From: an uncultured Pleomorphomonas sp.
Lineage (GTDB): Bacteria > Pseudomonadota > Alphaproteobacteria > Rhizobiales > Pleomorphomonadaceae
NCBI GenBank assembly: GCA_937868725.1
Contig: CALMMQ010000095.1
Span: 1-52,356, forward strand
Length of the DNA stretch: 52,356 bases
Reading direction: 5' to 3'
Under the pieces are notes generated by a model that saw nothing but the letters and a program-made list of their open reading frames with translations, did not search any database and was not told the origin of the DNA. Every line of letters begins with the position of its first letter. Positions within the stretch are counted from its first letter, which is position 1. The translations under genes were made by a program, and so were the position numbers. This document shows positions 37,453-46,295 of the stretch, one piece after another.

Positions 37453-37463
37453 TCGTATGAATT
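37442..37463. promoter_or_regulatory. candidate CecR operator
   Basis: AATTCA (37442-37447) and TGAATT (37458-37463) form a 6-bp inverted repeat with a 10-bp spacer that overlaps the -35 hexamer of the cecR promoter. That placement fits repression by a TetR-type protein binding its own promoter. The inner spacer is not symmetric. Confidence 0.45.
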
Positions 37464-37540
37464 ATGATTTGATCGCCGGATACCCACGGCAGGTGTTGCC
37501 CCACCGGTGGCGATCAAGACGACAATCAGATGACACCAAG

Positions 37541-37608
37541 CCCCGGCCGCCGGACACCGGACACCGACCACCGACCACCGGCCGCCGAACGCCGGACACC
37601 GACGACGG
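37541..37608. repeat. degenerate short tandem repeat (CCGGACAC/CGACCAC units)
   Basis: About 68 bp built of overlapping variants such as CCGGACAC, CGGACACC, CGACCAC and GCCGCCG. The period is seven to eight bases and no two long units are identical. It is noncoding and lies upstream of the cecR promoter. Confidence 0.5.
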
Positions 37609-37773
37609 CACGTGCCACAGACCATCGAGCCGGAACGCGATCCGCCATCGTCCGACGCTCGGCGCCACCACATTAGATCGGATTCAATATCACATCGAAA
37701 TGCCAATAACGTGTTATATATAAATAGATTACATTATATATTTAATTCAACGCATCAATTGTCGCCGTCACCA

Positions 37774-39735
37774 TCAGTTGGTCGACAGCGCCACGACCGG
37801 ATCGAGTTCGGAGGCATTGCGGGCCGGCAGATAACCGAAGGCGATGCCGATCAGCGTCGAACACAGGCAGGCAACGACGATCGACGCCGTCGAATAGACC
37901 AGCGTGAAGCTCGATCCGGACAGCGAGAAACCAACGCCGATGGCCAGCGCGAGCCCGATGCCGACGATGCCGCCGATCAGGCAAACCAGCGTCGCCTCGA
38001 TGAGAAACTGTTGTAGGATGTCGCCCTGCCGCGCCCCCACCGCCATGCGCACGCCGATCTCGGCCACCCGTTCGGACACCGACACCAGCATGATGTTCAT
38101 GACGCCGATGCCCCCCACCACCAGCGAGATGACGGCAATGGCCGCCACCAGGAGCGTCATGGTCTGGGTCGTCGAGGTGATGGTCTGGCGGATGTCGTCG
38201 GTGTTGAGGATGAAGAAGTCCTTGGCGCCGTGGCGCTGGCTGAGGAAGGTGGTCACCATCTGCTCGGCCAGCGAGGTATCGACGGCGTCGGCGACGCGCA
38301 CGGTGATCGAACGCAACGACTGCGAGCCGATGAGCCGCGTCTGCACCGTCGTATACGGCAGATAGACCTGCGGGTTCTGGCTGGAACCGAAGCCGCTCTG
38401 CTGCGCCTGAGTGATGCCGATGATGCGGCAGGGCACCGAACCGACCATGATCACCTCACCGACCACCTTGCCGCCGAAGTCGGCGAACAGGCTCTTGCGG
38501 GTGTTCTGGTCGATGACGATGTCCTGGGCGCGGCTGCGCACGCTGTCGCCATCAAAGAATCGCCCCTCGGCCAGCTTGGTGCCACGGGCGCTGAAATAGG
38601 CCTCGCCGACACCTGAGACCATGGCCGAGGCTTCGAGCGAACCGAAGCGTAGCGTCGACTGGGTCGACACCGTCGGCGTCACGGCGGCGACGTAGGGTTG
38701 CTTGGCAAGTTCAGTGGCGTCGGCCACCACCAGCGTGGTGATCTTGGCCGAGCGCATGTCGCCGAACGTCCGGCCGGCGAAGATTTCCAGCGTGTTGGTG
38801 CCGAGGCTTGAAATGTTCTTGAGGATCTGCTGCTGCGAGCCTTGGCCGAGCGCCACCACCGACACCACCGAGGCGATGCCGATGACGATGCCGAGCATGG
38901 TGAGAAAGGTACGCAGACCGTGGGTGCGCATGGCGATCAGCGCCATGCCGAAGGCTTCGCGCAGCCGGTCGACGAAGGCGCGCAGCGGCCGCCGTCGGGC
39001 GGGCACCGGCGCGGCTGCCGGTGCCTTGGCCGGCCCACGGGCTTCCCCCCGTTCGGTGCGGTGGTCGGCGACGATCTCGCCGTCGGAAATCTCGACGATG
39101 CGGCTGGCACGGGCGGCGATGCTCATGTCGTGGGTGACGATGATCACCGTCCGGCCCTCGGCGTTGAGCTCGTCGAGAATGCGCAGCACCTCCTCGCCGC
39201 TGTGGCGGTCGAGTGCACCGGTCGGCTCGTCGGCCAGAATGACGTTGGCGCCATTCATCAGGGCGCGAGCGATCGACACGCGCTGCTGCTGGCCGCCCGA
39301 CAACTGGCCGGGGCGGTGTTCGGTGCGGTCGGCCATGCCGAGGCGCCCGAGCAGGCTCAGCGCCCGCGCCGCCCGTTCGCGCGGCGCCACGCCGGCGTAG
39401 ATGGCGGGGATCTCGACGTTGGCCAGCGCCGTCAGCTCGGACAGCAGATTGTAGCGCTGGAAGATGAAGCCGAAATGCTCGCGCCGCAGCGCCGCCTGCT
39501 CGTCCGGACCGAGCGACGACGTCTCGCGGCCGGATATGCGGTAGGAGCCGGACGTCGGCCGGTCGAGACAGCCGAGCAGGTTCATCAGCGTCGACTTGCC
39601 CGACCCCGACGCGCCGACGATCGCCACCATCTCGCCGGCCTCGATGGTCAGGTCGATGTCCTTGAGCACGGTGATGCTGCCCTCGCCGGAGGGAAACTCC
39701 CGTCTCAGCTTGCGAAGCTCGATGAGCGGCGCCAT
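37774..39735 (-). CDS. macB: MacB-type ABC transporter
   Basis: A 653-residue MacB. The N-terminal ATPase domain has Walker [10 protein letters not shown] (about 42), signature LSGGQQQR and Walker [14 protein letters not shown] linker leads to the first membrane helix near residue 285, a large periplasmic domain (about 310-530) and three C-terminal helices, the FtsX/MacB plan. It works as a mechanotransmitter that pushes substrates from the periplasm through MacA and an outer-membrane channel. An upstream GTG (39744) overlaps the macA stop as GTGA and is an alternative start three codons longer. Confidence 0.93.
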   Translation of the reverse strand: MAPLIELRKLRREFPSGEGSITVLKDIDLTIEAGEMVAIVGASGSGKSTLMNLLGCLDRPTSGSYRISGRETSSLGPDEQAALRREHFGFIFQRYNLLSELTALANVEIPAIYAGVAPRERAARALSLLGRLGMADRTEHRPGQLSGGQQQRVSIARALMNGANVILADEPTGALDRHSGEEVLRILDELNAEGRTVIIVTHDMSIAARASRIVEISDGEIVADHRTERGEARGPAKAPAAAPVPARRRPLRAFVDRLREAFGMALIAMRTHGLRTFLTMLGIVIGIASVVSVVALGQGSQQQILKNISSLGTNTLEIFAGRTFGDMRSAKITTLVVADATELAKQPYVAAVTPTVSTQSTLRFGSLEASAMVSGVGEAYFSARGTKLAEGRFFDGDSVRSRAQDIVIDQNTRKSLFADFGGKVVGEVIMVGSVPCRIIGITQAQQSGFGSSQNPQVYLPYTTVQTRLIGSQSLRSITVRVADAVDTSLAEQMVTTFLSQRHGAKDFFILNTDDIRQTITSTTQTMTLLVAAIAVISLVVGGIGVMNIMLVSVSERVAEIGVRMAVGARQGDILQQFLIEATLVCLIGGIVGIGLALAIGVGFSLSGSSFTLVYSTASIVVACLCSTLIGIAFGYLPARNASELDPVVALSTN

Positions 39736-39740
39736 GACGG

Positions 39741-40982
39741 TCACATCCCCATGGGCGGCGGCGGCCCGAAGCCGCGCGAGCGCGACGCCGACGCCGCCTC
39801 GGCCGACATCTCGCCGGTCACCACCCGTTCGCCTTCAGCCAGCCCCGTGCGGATCTCGACGGTCACCTTGTCGTTGACGCCAGTGTCCACTTCGCGTTCG
39901 GCGATGGCGCCATCGCCGGCCGCCACCCGCACCACGTAGCGCTTGTCGCCGATGCGCCGGCCGAGTGCCGTCGACGGCACGGTCAGCACATGGCGGGCGG
40001 CGGCCAGCACGATGTGCACCTCCGCCGTCATGTAGGTCCGCAGCCGGCCGTCGGCGTTCGGCACCGAGAAGACGCCGTTGTAGTAGATGGCCGAGGAGGA
40101 GGAAGAGGACGACGACGAGGAAGACGACGACGAACTTGAGAAGCTCGAGTCGCTTTTGATCGATTCCGGCGCCGGCTCTATGGTCTCGAGCCTGGCTTCG
40201 TAGCGATGATCGGGATCGCCGAGAATGGTGAAATACACCGCCTGCCCCGGCTGCACCTTGACGACGTCGGCTTCGGAGATCTCGGCCCGGACGATCATCG
40301 TGTCGAGCTGACCGAGAATGACGATGGTCGGCGCCGACTGTGCCGCGTTGACCGTCTGCCCCTCCTGGCTGACCACCGCCAGCACCGTGCCGGCGATCGG
40401 CGCCGTGATGTGGGTGTAGGCCAGGTTGGCGCGGGCGTCTTCCACCGCCACTTCGGCCTCGACCAGTTGCGCCTTGAGGGCCTCGAGCTGCGCCGCCTTG
40501 ACGTCGACGTCGGCTTCCGCGCTTTCGAGATCGGCGCGCGAGATGGCATTGGAGGCGATGACCGAGCGCTGTCGCTCCGCCGTCCGCTGGGCCAGCGTCA
40601 GGTTGGCCTGCTTTTCCGCGATCTGCGCCCGGATGTTGGCCACCGCCGCCGCCGCCGTCCGCAGCGAGTTCTGCTTGTTGACCGAATCGATCTCGGCGAT
40701 CAGCTCGCCCTGAGCCACCGTCTGGCCGAGCTTGACGTTGACCGCGGTGATGCGACCGGACGCCTGGGCGCCGACGGCCACGAGCTTGACCGGCTTGACG
40801 ATGCCGGAAGCCAGCACCGTCTCCTCGACATCGCCATAGCCCACCACCGCCGTCATCATGGCCGGCGGCGCCTTGGGAAACAGATAGCCGCGCGCCGCGT
40901 AGCCACCGACGCCGGCGGCCAGCACGACCAGCAGCAGCAGCGTCCGCCAGCGGCCTTTCTTCTTCGGTCCCACCGAGGCCAT
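39741..40982 (-). CDS. macA: MacA-type periplasmic adaptor with poly-serine insert
   Basis: A 413-residue HlyD/MacA adaptor with an N-terminal signal anchor ([17 protein letters not shown]). Lipoyl halves are GVGYGD-type strands and [15 protein letters not shown], with a coiled-coil hairpin (about 105-195) and beta-barrel and membrane-proximal domains. Residues 282-297 are 16 consecutive Ser, followed by Phe, Ser, Ser, Asp, Ser when read back toward the N-terminus; the tract uses mixed TCN and AGY codons (40092-40139). It lies just before [12 protein letters not shown]. It joins MacB to the outer-membrane factor encoded three bases upstream. Confidence 0.93.
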   Translation of the reverse strand: MASVGPKKKGRWRTLLLLVVLAAGVGGYAARGYLFPKAPPAMMTAVVGYGDVEETVLASGIVKPVKLVAVGAQASGRITAVNVKLGQTVAQGELIAEIDSVNKQNSLRTAAAAVANIRAQIAEKQANLTLAQRTAERQRSVIASNAISRADLESAEADVDVKAAQLEALKAQLVEAEVAVEDARANLAYTHITAPIAGTVLAVVSQEGQTVNAAQSAPTIVILGQLDTMIVRAEISEADVVKVQPGQAVYFTILGDPDHRYEARLETIEPAPESIKSDSSFSSSSSSSSSSSSSSSSAIYYNGVFSVPNADGRLRTYMTAEVHIVLAAARHVLTVPSTALGRRIGDKRYVVRVAAGDGAIAEREVDTGVNDKVTVEIRTGLAEGERVVTGEMSAEAASASRSRGFGPPPPMGM

Positions 40983-40985
40983 GGT

Positions 40986-42626
40986 TCACTCGTCCCCCAC
41001 AAGCAGACGCCGCGACTGTGGCGGCGCCGGTTGTCTGTCATCGGGTGGCATCGGCCGGTCGACGTCGCGACGCGGCGGCGGTACCGACCGACGGGGCCAG
41101 TGCGGCCCGGTGTTCTCGTCGATGATCTCCGGCCGGCCGCCGTCCACGGCGCCATCCCAGCCACCGCCCAGCGCTTTGTTGAGCGCGACATAGTCTGTGG
41201 CGATGGCGGCGGTGTTGACCAGCAGCGCGTCCTCGGCCGAATAAAGCGACCGCTCGGCGGTGAGCACGTCGAGGAAGCTCGACGACCCCGACTGATAGAG
41301 CGAGCGCGACAGCTCCGCCGCCTGACGATAGGCAGCCACCGCCTGCGTCAGACTGGTTTGGCGCGCCCGCGCCTTGGACAGTGACACGGCAGCGTTCTCC
41401 ACATCCTCGAGCGCCGTCAGCACGGCGGCGCGATAGGCCAGGAAATACTGGTCGCGCGCCGCGCCGGCCGCCTCCATCGCCGCCGCCAGTCGACCGCCGT
41501 TGAACACCGGCACCGTCAGCGCCGGCCCGAACGACCAGGCGATGGACGAGCCCTTGGCGAGATCGCCGATCTGGCTGGCCGAGGTGGTGATCGAGCCCGA
41601 CAGCGTCAGCGACGGATAGCGCGCCGCCTCCGCCTTGCCCACCGCCGCCGTCGCCTCGGCGAACTCGCGCTCGGCCTTGGCCACATCCGGACGGTTGGTC
41701 AGCACGTCGGCCGGCACGCCCGTTGCAACCGGCGCCGTCGGGCGCGGAATGGCTCTCATCGTCTTGAGCCGGGAGTCGAGCTCGGCCGGCGACCGCCCCG
41801 ACAGCACGGCGAGGCGATGCATGGCAATGGCAACGCTGGCTTCCAGCGACGGGATGCCGGCTGCCGTGCTGGCCGCCTGGCCCTCGGCGTTGGCGACGTC
41901 GACGGCCGAGGCCGACCCGGCTTCGAACTTGGCCCGCGTCATGGCCGCCGTCGCCCGCTGGGAGGCGGCCGTGCGCCGGGCCAGCGCCACCCGCGCCTGA
42001 TCGCCGCGCAGGTCGACGTAGGCGCTGGCGACATCGCCGACCAGCGTCAGCAAGGTGGCGCGAAGATCGGCCTCGGCGGCGCCGACGGCATAGCTCGCCT
42101 GCTCGGCGGCGCGGCGATTGGCCCCGAAGACATCGAGTTCCCAACTGGCGTCGAAGCCAGCCTGGTATTGGGTGGTGACGCTGTCCATGCCACCGCCCTG
42201 ACCACCGCCACCACCACCCTGGCCGCCGCCGCCGCCACTGGCCCGGCCGCTTCGCTGGGCCGACGCCGCCGCGCTGGCGGTCGGCAGCAACTGGCCGACC
42301 TCCTGACGCAATGTGGCGCGCGCCTGCCGGATGCGGGCCTGCGCCGTGGCGACGTCGATGTTGCCGGTCGCCCCTTCATCCATCAGCGCGTCGAGCACCG
42401 GATCCTTGAAGCGCGCCCACCAGCGCATCAGCTGCGGCTTGGCGGCAGTCGCCGCCGCCCCGCTCCACTGGTCGGGCAGGCGCAGCGCCGGCGCATGATA
42501 GTCCGGCCCGACGACGCAGCCGCCTAGGCCAAGCGCCAGCACGGCGACGACGGTCACGAGCCGCCACCGGTGGGAGGCAGCGCCCGCCGTGTCCCACCAC
42601 CTGTCGCCGTTGTGTCTTACACCCAT
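40986..42626 (-). CDS. NodT/OprM-type outer-membrane factor lipoprotein
   Basis: A 546-residue TolC-superfamily lipoprotein: signal peptide ending LGLGG with lipobox Cys37, then two OEP repeats with long coiled-coil helices. Landmarks are GPDYHAPALRLPDQW and LTNRPDVAKAEREFAEATA. About 20 residues near 135-155 are almost all Gly and Gln (encoded near 42190-42237), an unusual insert in the first repeat. The C-terminus ends in a proline- and arginine-rich tail of about 50 residues. It is the first gene of the OMF-macA-macB operon, with a 3-bp gap to macA. Confidence 0.9.
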   Translation of the reverse strand: MGVRHNGDRWWDTAGAASHRWRLVTVVAVLALGLGGCVVGPDYHAPALRLPDQWSGAAATAAKPQLMRWWARFKDPVLDALMDEGATGNIDVATAQARIRQARATLRQEVGQLLPTASAAASAQRSGRASGGGGGQGGGGGGQGGGMDSVTTQYQAGFDASWELDVFGANRRAAEQASYAVGAAEADLRATLLTLVGDVASAYVDLRGDQARVALARRTAASQRATAAMTRAKFEAGSASAVDVANAEGQAASTAAGIPSLEASVAIAMHRLAVLSGRSPAELDSRLKTMRAIPRPTAPVATGVPADVLTNRPDVAKAEREFAEATAAVGKAEAARYPSLTLSGSITTSASQIGDLAKGSSIAWSFGPALTVPVFNGGRLAAAMEAAGAARDQYFLAYRAAVLTALEDVENAAVSLSKARARQTSLTQAVAAYRQAAELSRSLYQSGSSSFLDVLTAERSLYSAEDALLVNTAAIATDYVALNKALGGGWDGAVDGGRPEIIDENTGPHWPRRSVPPPRRDVDRPMPPDDRQPAPPQSRRLLVGDE

Positions 42627-42819
42627 CCTTCGCTCGTCTCGTTCTGACGACGCCAGGGTTCATTCTGAACCGGAGCGACCATGGCCGGCAATTGACCAGC
42701 TTGCCGTTGGACCGACAAGTTGCATTCGGTCATAAAGTGTAACGGGAACAAGTCCATTCAAAGTGTTAGCCAGAAATATTGTATCTCACTGTTTCCAGTA
42801 ACACCGGAGATTGTCGTCT

Positions 42820-43242
42820 TCAGGCCAGCGCCTCGCCGTCGACGATCTCCATGGCGCCATCGAGCGAGTGGCCGATGGTGTAGACGGCATGGGCGCCGGC
42901 GATCAACGCGTCCCGCTCCGCCGGGGTGAAATCGCCGGCGATGTGATATCGGCACACCTGCTGGGCGATGCGGCTCGGCGGTGTTGCCGCCTTGGAGCCG
43001 ACCACCTCGACGCGCACTTCCCCGAGCCGGTCCTGTAGCCCGAGATTGCGGGCGGCGATGCGCAGAGAAATCGCCAGGCAACCGGCCAGCGAGGCGTCGA
43101 GCAGCTCCAGCGGGTTGAACCCGTCCATGGACGGCGAATAGGCGAGGCGCGTCGTCGCCCCGGAACGGGCGGTGACGACGGCGGCGCCGTCGGCGCCGAT
43201 GGTGGCAAGCGCGCCGGTGGGGCGGGTTCTGATCTGGCTCAT
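42820..43242 (-). CDS. OsmC/Ohr-family peroxiredoxin-like protein
   Basis: A 140-residue OsmC-fold protein with two conserved Cys, Cys55 in SLAGCLAISL and Cys97 in QQVCRYHI. These are the peroxidatic and resolving positions for organic hydroperoxide reduction. GFNPLELLDASLAGC is typical of the YhfA/OsmC branch. ATG 43242 has CGGAGA upstream. It stands alone between the efflux operon and the sirtuin gene; it may instead be one of the OsmC-like proteins of unknown substrate. Confidence 0.88.
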   Translation of the reverse strand: MSQIRTRPTGALATIGADGAAVVTARSGATTRLAYSPSMDGFNPLELLDASLAGCLAISLRIAARNLGLQDRLGEVRVEVVGSKAATPPSRIAQQVCRYHIAGDFTPAERDALIAGAHAVYTIGHSLDGAMEIVDGEALA

Positions 43243-43425
43243 GCTGGGTCTCCGTGGCGTGAACGTGAATCGACCGGTCGGCAACCGGAAAGGCGGCGTT
43301 TACCATATTGGCATCTTGCCGTCGCCGCCGCCGCTGTCGTTTGCCGTTCGCTCACCTCTTCCGCGTCCTGATCACGGGAACCGGTGGGAAAGGTCCGCGC
43401 CGGCGCACCGGACGAAGCACCACCG

Positions 43426-43605
43426 ATGAAGTTCCTGCTGCAGCTCACGATCACCGCCGGCATCGGCCTTTACCTGCTCGGCAAGGCGATGGCCGCCGTG
43501 CCGTCAGTCGAACTGCCCGGCCAACAGCTGCTCGACGAACCGGGGCACGCTCTCGCTGGCCCGCCCCTCGATGAGGCGCGAAAACAGCCGCTCGCCCCCC
43601 TCTGA
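43426..43605 (+). CDS. possible small membrane peptide, overlapping cobB antisense
   Basis: An ATG at 43426 opens MKFLLQLTITAGIGLYLLG and continues AKAMAAVPS-like, a convincing signal or transmembrane segment, within a 59-residue frame. The last 100 bases run antisense to the cobB 3' end, and the ribosome binding site is weak. No similarity recognised; it may be chance. Confidence 0.22.
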   Translation: MKFLLQLTITAGIGLYLLGKAMAAVPSVELPGQQLLDEPGHALAGPPLDEARKQPLAPL

Positions 43606-44232
43606 ACGCTCGAGATTGATCTCCACCGTTTCGGCGCCGGCCGAGCGCGCTTCGCGGACGAAACCAGCCGCCGGATACACCGTGCCCGAGGTTCCCACGG
43701 CGACGAACAGATCGGCCTCGGCCAGCGCGGCGTAGATCTCGTTCATGCCATAGGGCATTTCGCCGAACCAGACGATGTCGGGCCGCAAGTGCCCCCGTGT
43801 CCCGCAGGCTGGGCAGACGGACTCGGTCGAGAGTTCGCCATGCCAAGACAGGCGGGCATCGCACTTTGTGCACCAGGCCTGATCGAGCTGGCCGTGCATG
43901 TGAATGAGGCGCTGCGAACCGGCTGCCTCGTGCAGGCCGTCGATGTTCTGCGTCACCAGCAGGAAGCGCCCCGTCCAGGCCCGTTCCAGTTCGGCCAGCG
44001 CCTGATGGGCGGCGTTGGGCTGCGCTTGGGCCGATTGCTGGCGCTGGGCGTTGTAAAAGGCGTGCACCAGGGCCGGATCGTCGTCGAAGCCCTCCGGTGT
44101 GGCGATCTGGCGATAGTCGTACTTGGCCCACAGGCCGTCAGGATCGCGAAAGGTCTGCATGCCCGATTCCGCCGAAATGCCGGCACCGGTCAGCACCACC
44201 ACCGAGCCGCCACGAAAGTCGTTCTTCCTCAT
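43504..44232 (-). CDS. cobB: NAD-dependent protein deacylase (sirtuin CobB)
   Basis: A 242-residue class III sirtuin close to E. coli CobB without its N-terminal extension. It has the NAD motif GAGISAESGMQTFRD, TQNIDGLHE, catalytic His113 in HMHG, zinc Cys 121, 124, 140 and 143, and VWFGEMPYGM. In CobB and SIRT5 a Tyr-x-x-Arg motif recognises succinyl- and malonyl-lysine; here it reads FYNAQR, so Tyr60 is kept but the Arg is Gln63 with Arg64 next to it. Substrate preference may therefore differ. Start is ATG 44232, one codon after an in-frame GTG. It follows the Lrp gene by 89 bp. Confidence 0.93.
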   Translation of the reverse strand: MRKNDFRGGSVVVLTGAGISAESGMQTFRDPDGLWAKYDYRQIATPEGFDDDPALVHAFYNAQRQQSAQAQPNAAHQALAELERAWTGRFLLVTQNIDGLHEAAGSQRLIHMHGQLDQAWCTKCDARLSWHGELSTESVCPACGTRGHLRPDIVWFGEMPYGMNEIYAALAEADLFVAVGTSGTVYPAAGFVREARSAGAETVEINLERSEGGERLFSRLIEGRASESVPRFVEQLLAGQFD

Positions 44233-44321
44233 CACGTCCTGCCAGATCCGTTGCTGCCGCGGCGACTATAGTCCTTCGCGGCGGCCACCCCAACCCTCGG
44301 CAAACACAAGCGCGTGTGCCG

Positions 44322-44789
44322 TCAGCGTGGCAGCGGCAGGGCCGTCGACTGCTTGAACTCGCGCAGGACGATCGACGAGCGTAGCGAGGCGACGCCGCCG
44401 GTCACCGCCTCCAGCCGCTCGATGAGGTCGGCGAGATGGCTGAGATCGCGCACCACGATCCTGAGGAGGTAATCGACATCGCCGGTCTGCGACCAGCAGC
44501 CGACGATCTCGTCGGTCTCGGTGACGAATCGCCGGAAGGCGGTGTTGGTCGGTTCGTCGTGGCTGCGCAACTGGACCAGCGTATGGGCGGTGACGCCGAA
44601 GCCGAGGCGGACCGGATCGAGCAGCGCCACCACCGAACGGATGTAGCCTTCCGCCCGCAGCCGCTGCAGCCGCCGGGCACACTGGGTCGGCGACAGCAGC
44701 ACCGCTTCGGCCAGTTCGACGTTGCTGATGTCGCCGCGCGCCTGCATCGCTGCCAGAATGCGCATGTCGAAGGAATCGAGCTCAGCCAT
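44322..44789 (-). CDS. Lrp/AsnC-family transcriptional regulator
   Basis: A 155-residue Lrp-type regulator with an N-terminal winged helix (LDSFDMRILAAMQARGDIS; ELAEAVLLSPTQCARRLQRL) and a C-terminal RAM domain (GDVDYLLRIVVRDLSHLADL) that senses amino acids. ATG 44789 has GGAGG at five bases and is preferred over the ATG six codons upstream, which overlaps that site. It is divergent from the aromatic/aspartate aminotransferase gene across 266 bp, so it probably controls it in response to an amino acid. Confidence 0.9.
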   Translation of the reverse strand: MAELDSFDMRILAAMQARGDISNVELAEAVLLSPTQCARRLQRLRAEGYIRSVVALLDPVRLGFGVTAHTLVQLRSHDEPTNTAFRRFVTETDEIVGCWSQTGDVDYLLRIVVRDLSHLADLIERLEAVTGGVASLRSSIVLREFKQSTALPLPR

Positions 44790-45055
44790 GTCTGCCTCCT
44801 GCGGCATTTCCCCATTTCTCGCATGAGACCTGCATCATATAGCGCTTAAGCGCAATATCGACGCGCAAAATGCCGTCATAGCGGCGCATTTCGCCGGGAA
44901 CCGGCATCGCTGTGCCGCTAGACTGACAAGGCTGGCGACGGCGGCGATGGTTCCAAAGTCAAAGCTGTCGCGCGGCGTTTTCGGTTTCGGAACCGGGACA
45001 ATGCCTGCTATCGGATGACGTCCTTGCCATTTCCGAGACAAGAGAGTGGAATTCC

Positions 45056-46231
45056 ATGTTTGAAAGCCTCGTCGAACAGCCCGCCGATGCCCTGCTCGCC
45101 CTGATCGGGCTCTACAAGAACGATCCGCGCGCCGACAAGCTCGACCTTGGCGTCGGCGTCTATCGCGACGAAACCGGCGCGACGCCGATCATGCAGGCGG
45201 TCAAGGCAGCCGAGAAGCACCTTCTGGAGACCCGCACCACCAAGGCCTACCTCGGCCCGGACGGCGATCCGGTCTACACCGAACTGCTGAAGCCCATCGT
45301 TTTCGGCAGCAATCCCGGCCCGCGCCTCGTCGGCATCCAGTCGCCCGGCGGCACCGGGGCTCTGCGCCTGGCCGCCGACCTGATCGTCGCCTCCAAGCCC
45401 GACGCCAAGCTGCTCTACGGCCAGCCGACCTGGGTCAACCACCTGCAGATCGCTCAGGCCACCCGCCTCGCCTCGGTGCCGCATCCGTTCTTCGACATCA
45501 ACACCCAGTCGATCAACTTCGGCAACCTGATCGCCGCCATCGAGGGCGCCCGGGCCGGCGACGTCGTGCTGCTGCACGGCTGCTGCCACAACCCGACCGG
45601 CACCGACCTCAACGATGGCCAGTGGGCCGAGATCGCCACCCTGTTGGCCAGGACCGGGGTCATTCCGCTCATCGACCTTGCCTACCAGGGCCTCGGCCGC
45701 GGCTTTGAAGCCGATGCCGCCGGCACGCGCAAGGTGGTCGGCGCCGTCGAGGAAGCCATCGTTGCCTATTCGGTCGACAAGAACTTCGGGCTCTACCGCG
45801 AGCGCGTCGGCGCCCTCTACGTCAAGACGCGCGACGAGAAGACCGCCGGCAAGGTGCTGTCCAACCTCACCTCGCTCACCCGCGTCAACTGGTCGATGCC
45901 GCCCGATCACGGCGCCGCCATCGTCCGCACCATCCTCGAGAGCCCCGAGCTCACCGCCGTCTGGCGCGCCGAGATCGACCGCATGGGCGACCGCGTGCGG
46001 GCCGTGCGCGCTGGCCTTGCCGCCGCCGAGCCGGCGCTGGCCTACATGGCCGAACAGCACGGCATGTTCTCGATGCTGAAGCTCACCGCCGACCAGATCG
46101 GCCGTCTCCGCGCCGATCACGGCGTCTACATGGCCGGTTCCGGCCGCATCAACGTCGCCGGCCTGCAGGTTGCCGACATCCCCGCCTTCGTCAGGAAGCT
46201 CCGGGCTGTCGGCTTCGGCAACGCCGCCTGA
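45056..46231 (+). CDS. aromatic/aspartate aminotransferase (TyrB/AspC subgroup)
   Basis: A 391-residue subgroup I-alpha aminotransferase with YKNDPRADKLDLGVGVYRDE, GGTGALRLAADLI, HGCCHNPTGTDL and the PLP-lysine region SVDKNFGLYRERVG. This is the enteric AspC/TyrB type. It moves amino groups between aspartate or aromatic amino acids and 2-oxoglutarate. AspC and TyrB specificity cannot be separated by eye. The ATG follows GAGTGGA. It is divergent from an Lrp-type regulator and ends in a strong terminator. Confidence 0.9.
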   Translation: MFESLVEQPADALLALIGLYKNDPRADKLDLGVGVYRDETGATPIMQAVKAAEKHLLETRTTKAYLGPDGDPVYTELLKPIVFGSNPGPRLVGIQSPGGTGALRLAADLIVASKPDAKLLYGQPTWVNHLQIAQATRLASVPHPFFDINTQSINFGNLIAAIEGARAGDVVLLHGCCHNPTGTDLNDGQWAEIATLLARTGVIPLIDLAYQGLGRGFEADAAGTRKVVGAVEEAIVAYSVDKNFGLYRERVGALYVKTRDEKTAGKVLSNLTSLTRVNWSMPPDHGAAIVRTILESPELTAVWRAEIDRMGDRVRAVRAGLAAAEPALAYMAEQHGMFSMLKLTADQIGRLRADHGVYMAGSGRINVAGLQVADIPAFVRKLRAVGFGNAA

Positions 46232-46244
46232 CCAATCCCGCCGT

Positions 46245-46279
46245 GGCGGTCCGTCCATCGGGCGGGCCGCCCTTTTTTT
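46245..46279 (+). terminator. intrinsic terminator of the aminotransferase gene
   Basis: A 12-bp stem with two G-U pairs (46245-46256 and 46260-46271), a 3-nt loop and then CTTTTTTT. It is the clearest rho-independent terminator in the window. It separates the aminotransferase from the ThDP enzyme 17 bp further on. Confidence 0.92.
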
Positions 46280-46295
46280 GTCTGGAGTCCTGGAA

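Larger units (their letters stand above)
37365..37773. other. 409-bp gap: cecR promoter, degenerate repeat, AT-rich tail of macB
   Basis: From left to right the gap holds the cecR promoter and palindrome (37425-37463), a degenerate GC-rich short-period repeat (about 37541-37608) and a strongly AT-rich stretch (37681-37750) just downstream of macB. No gene is seen. No standard terminator for macB was found, though the AT-rich stretch has several short T runs. Confidence 0.5.
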
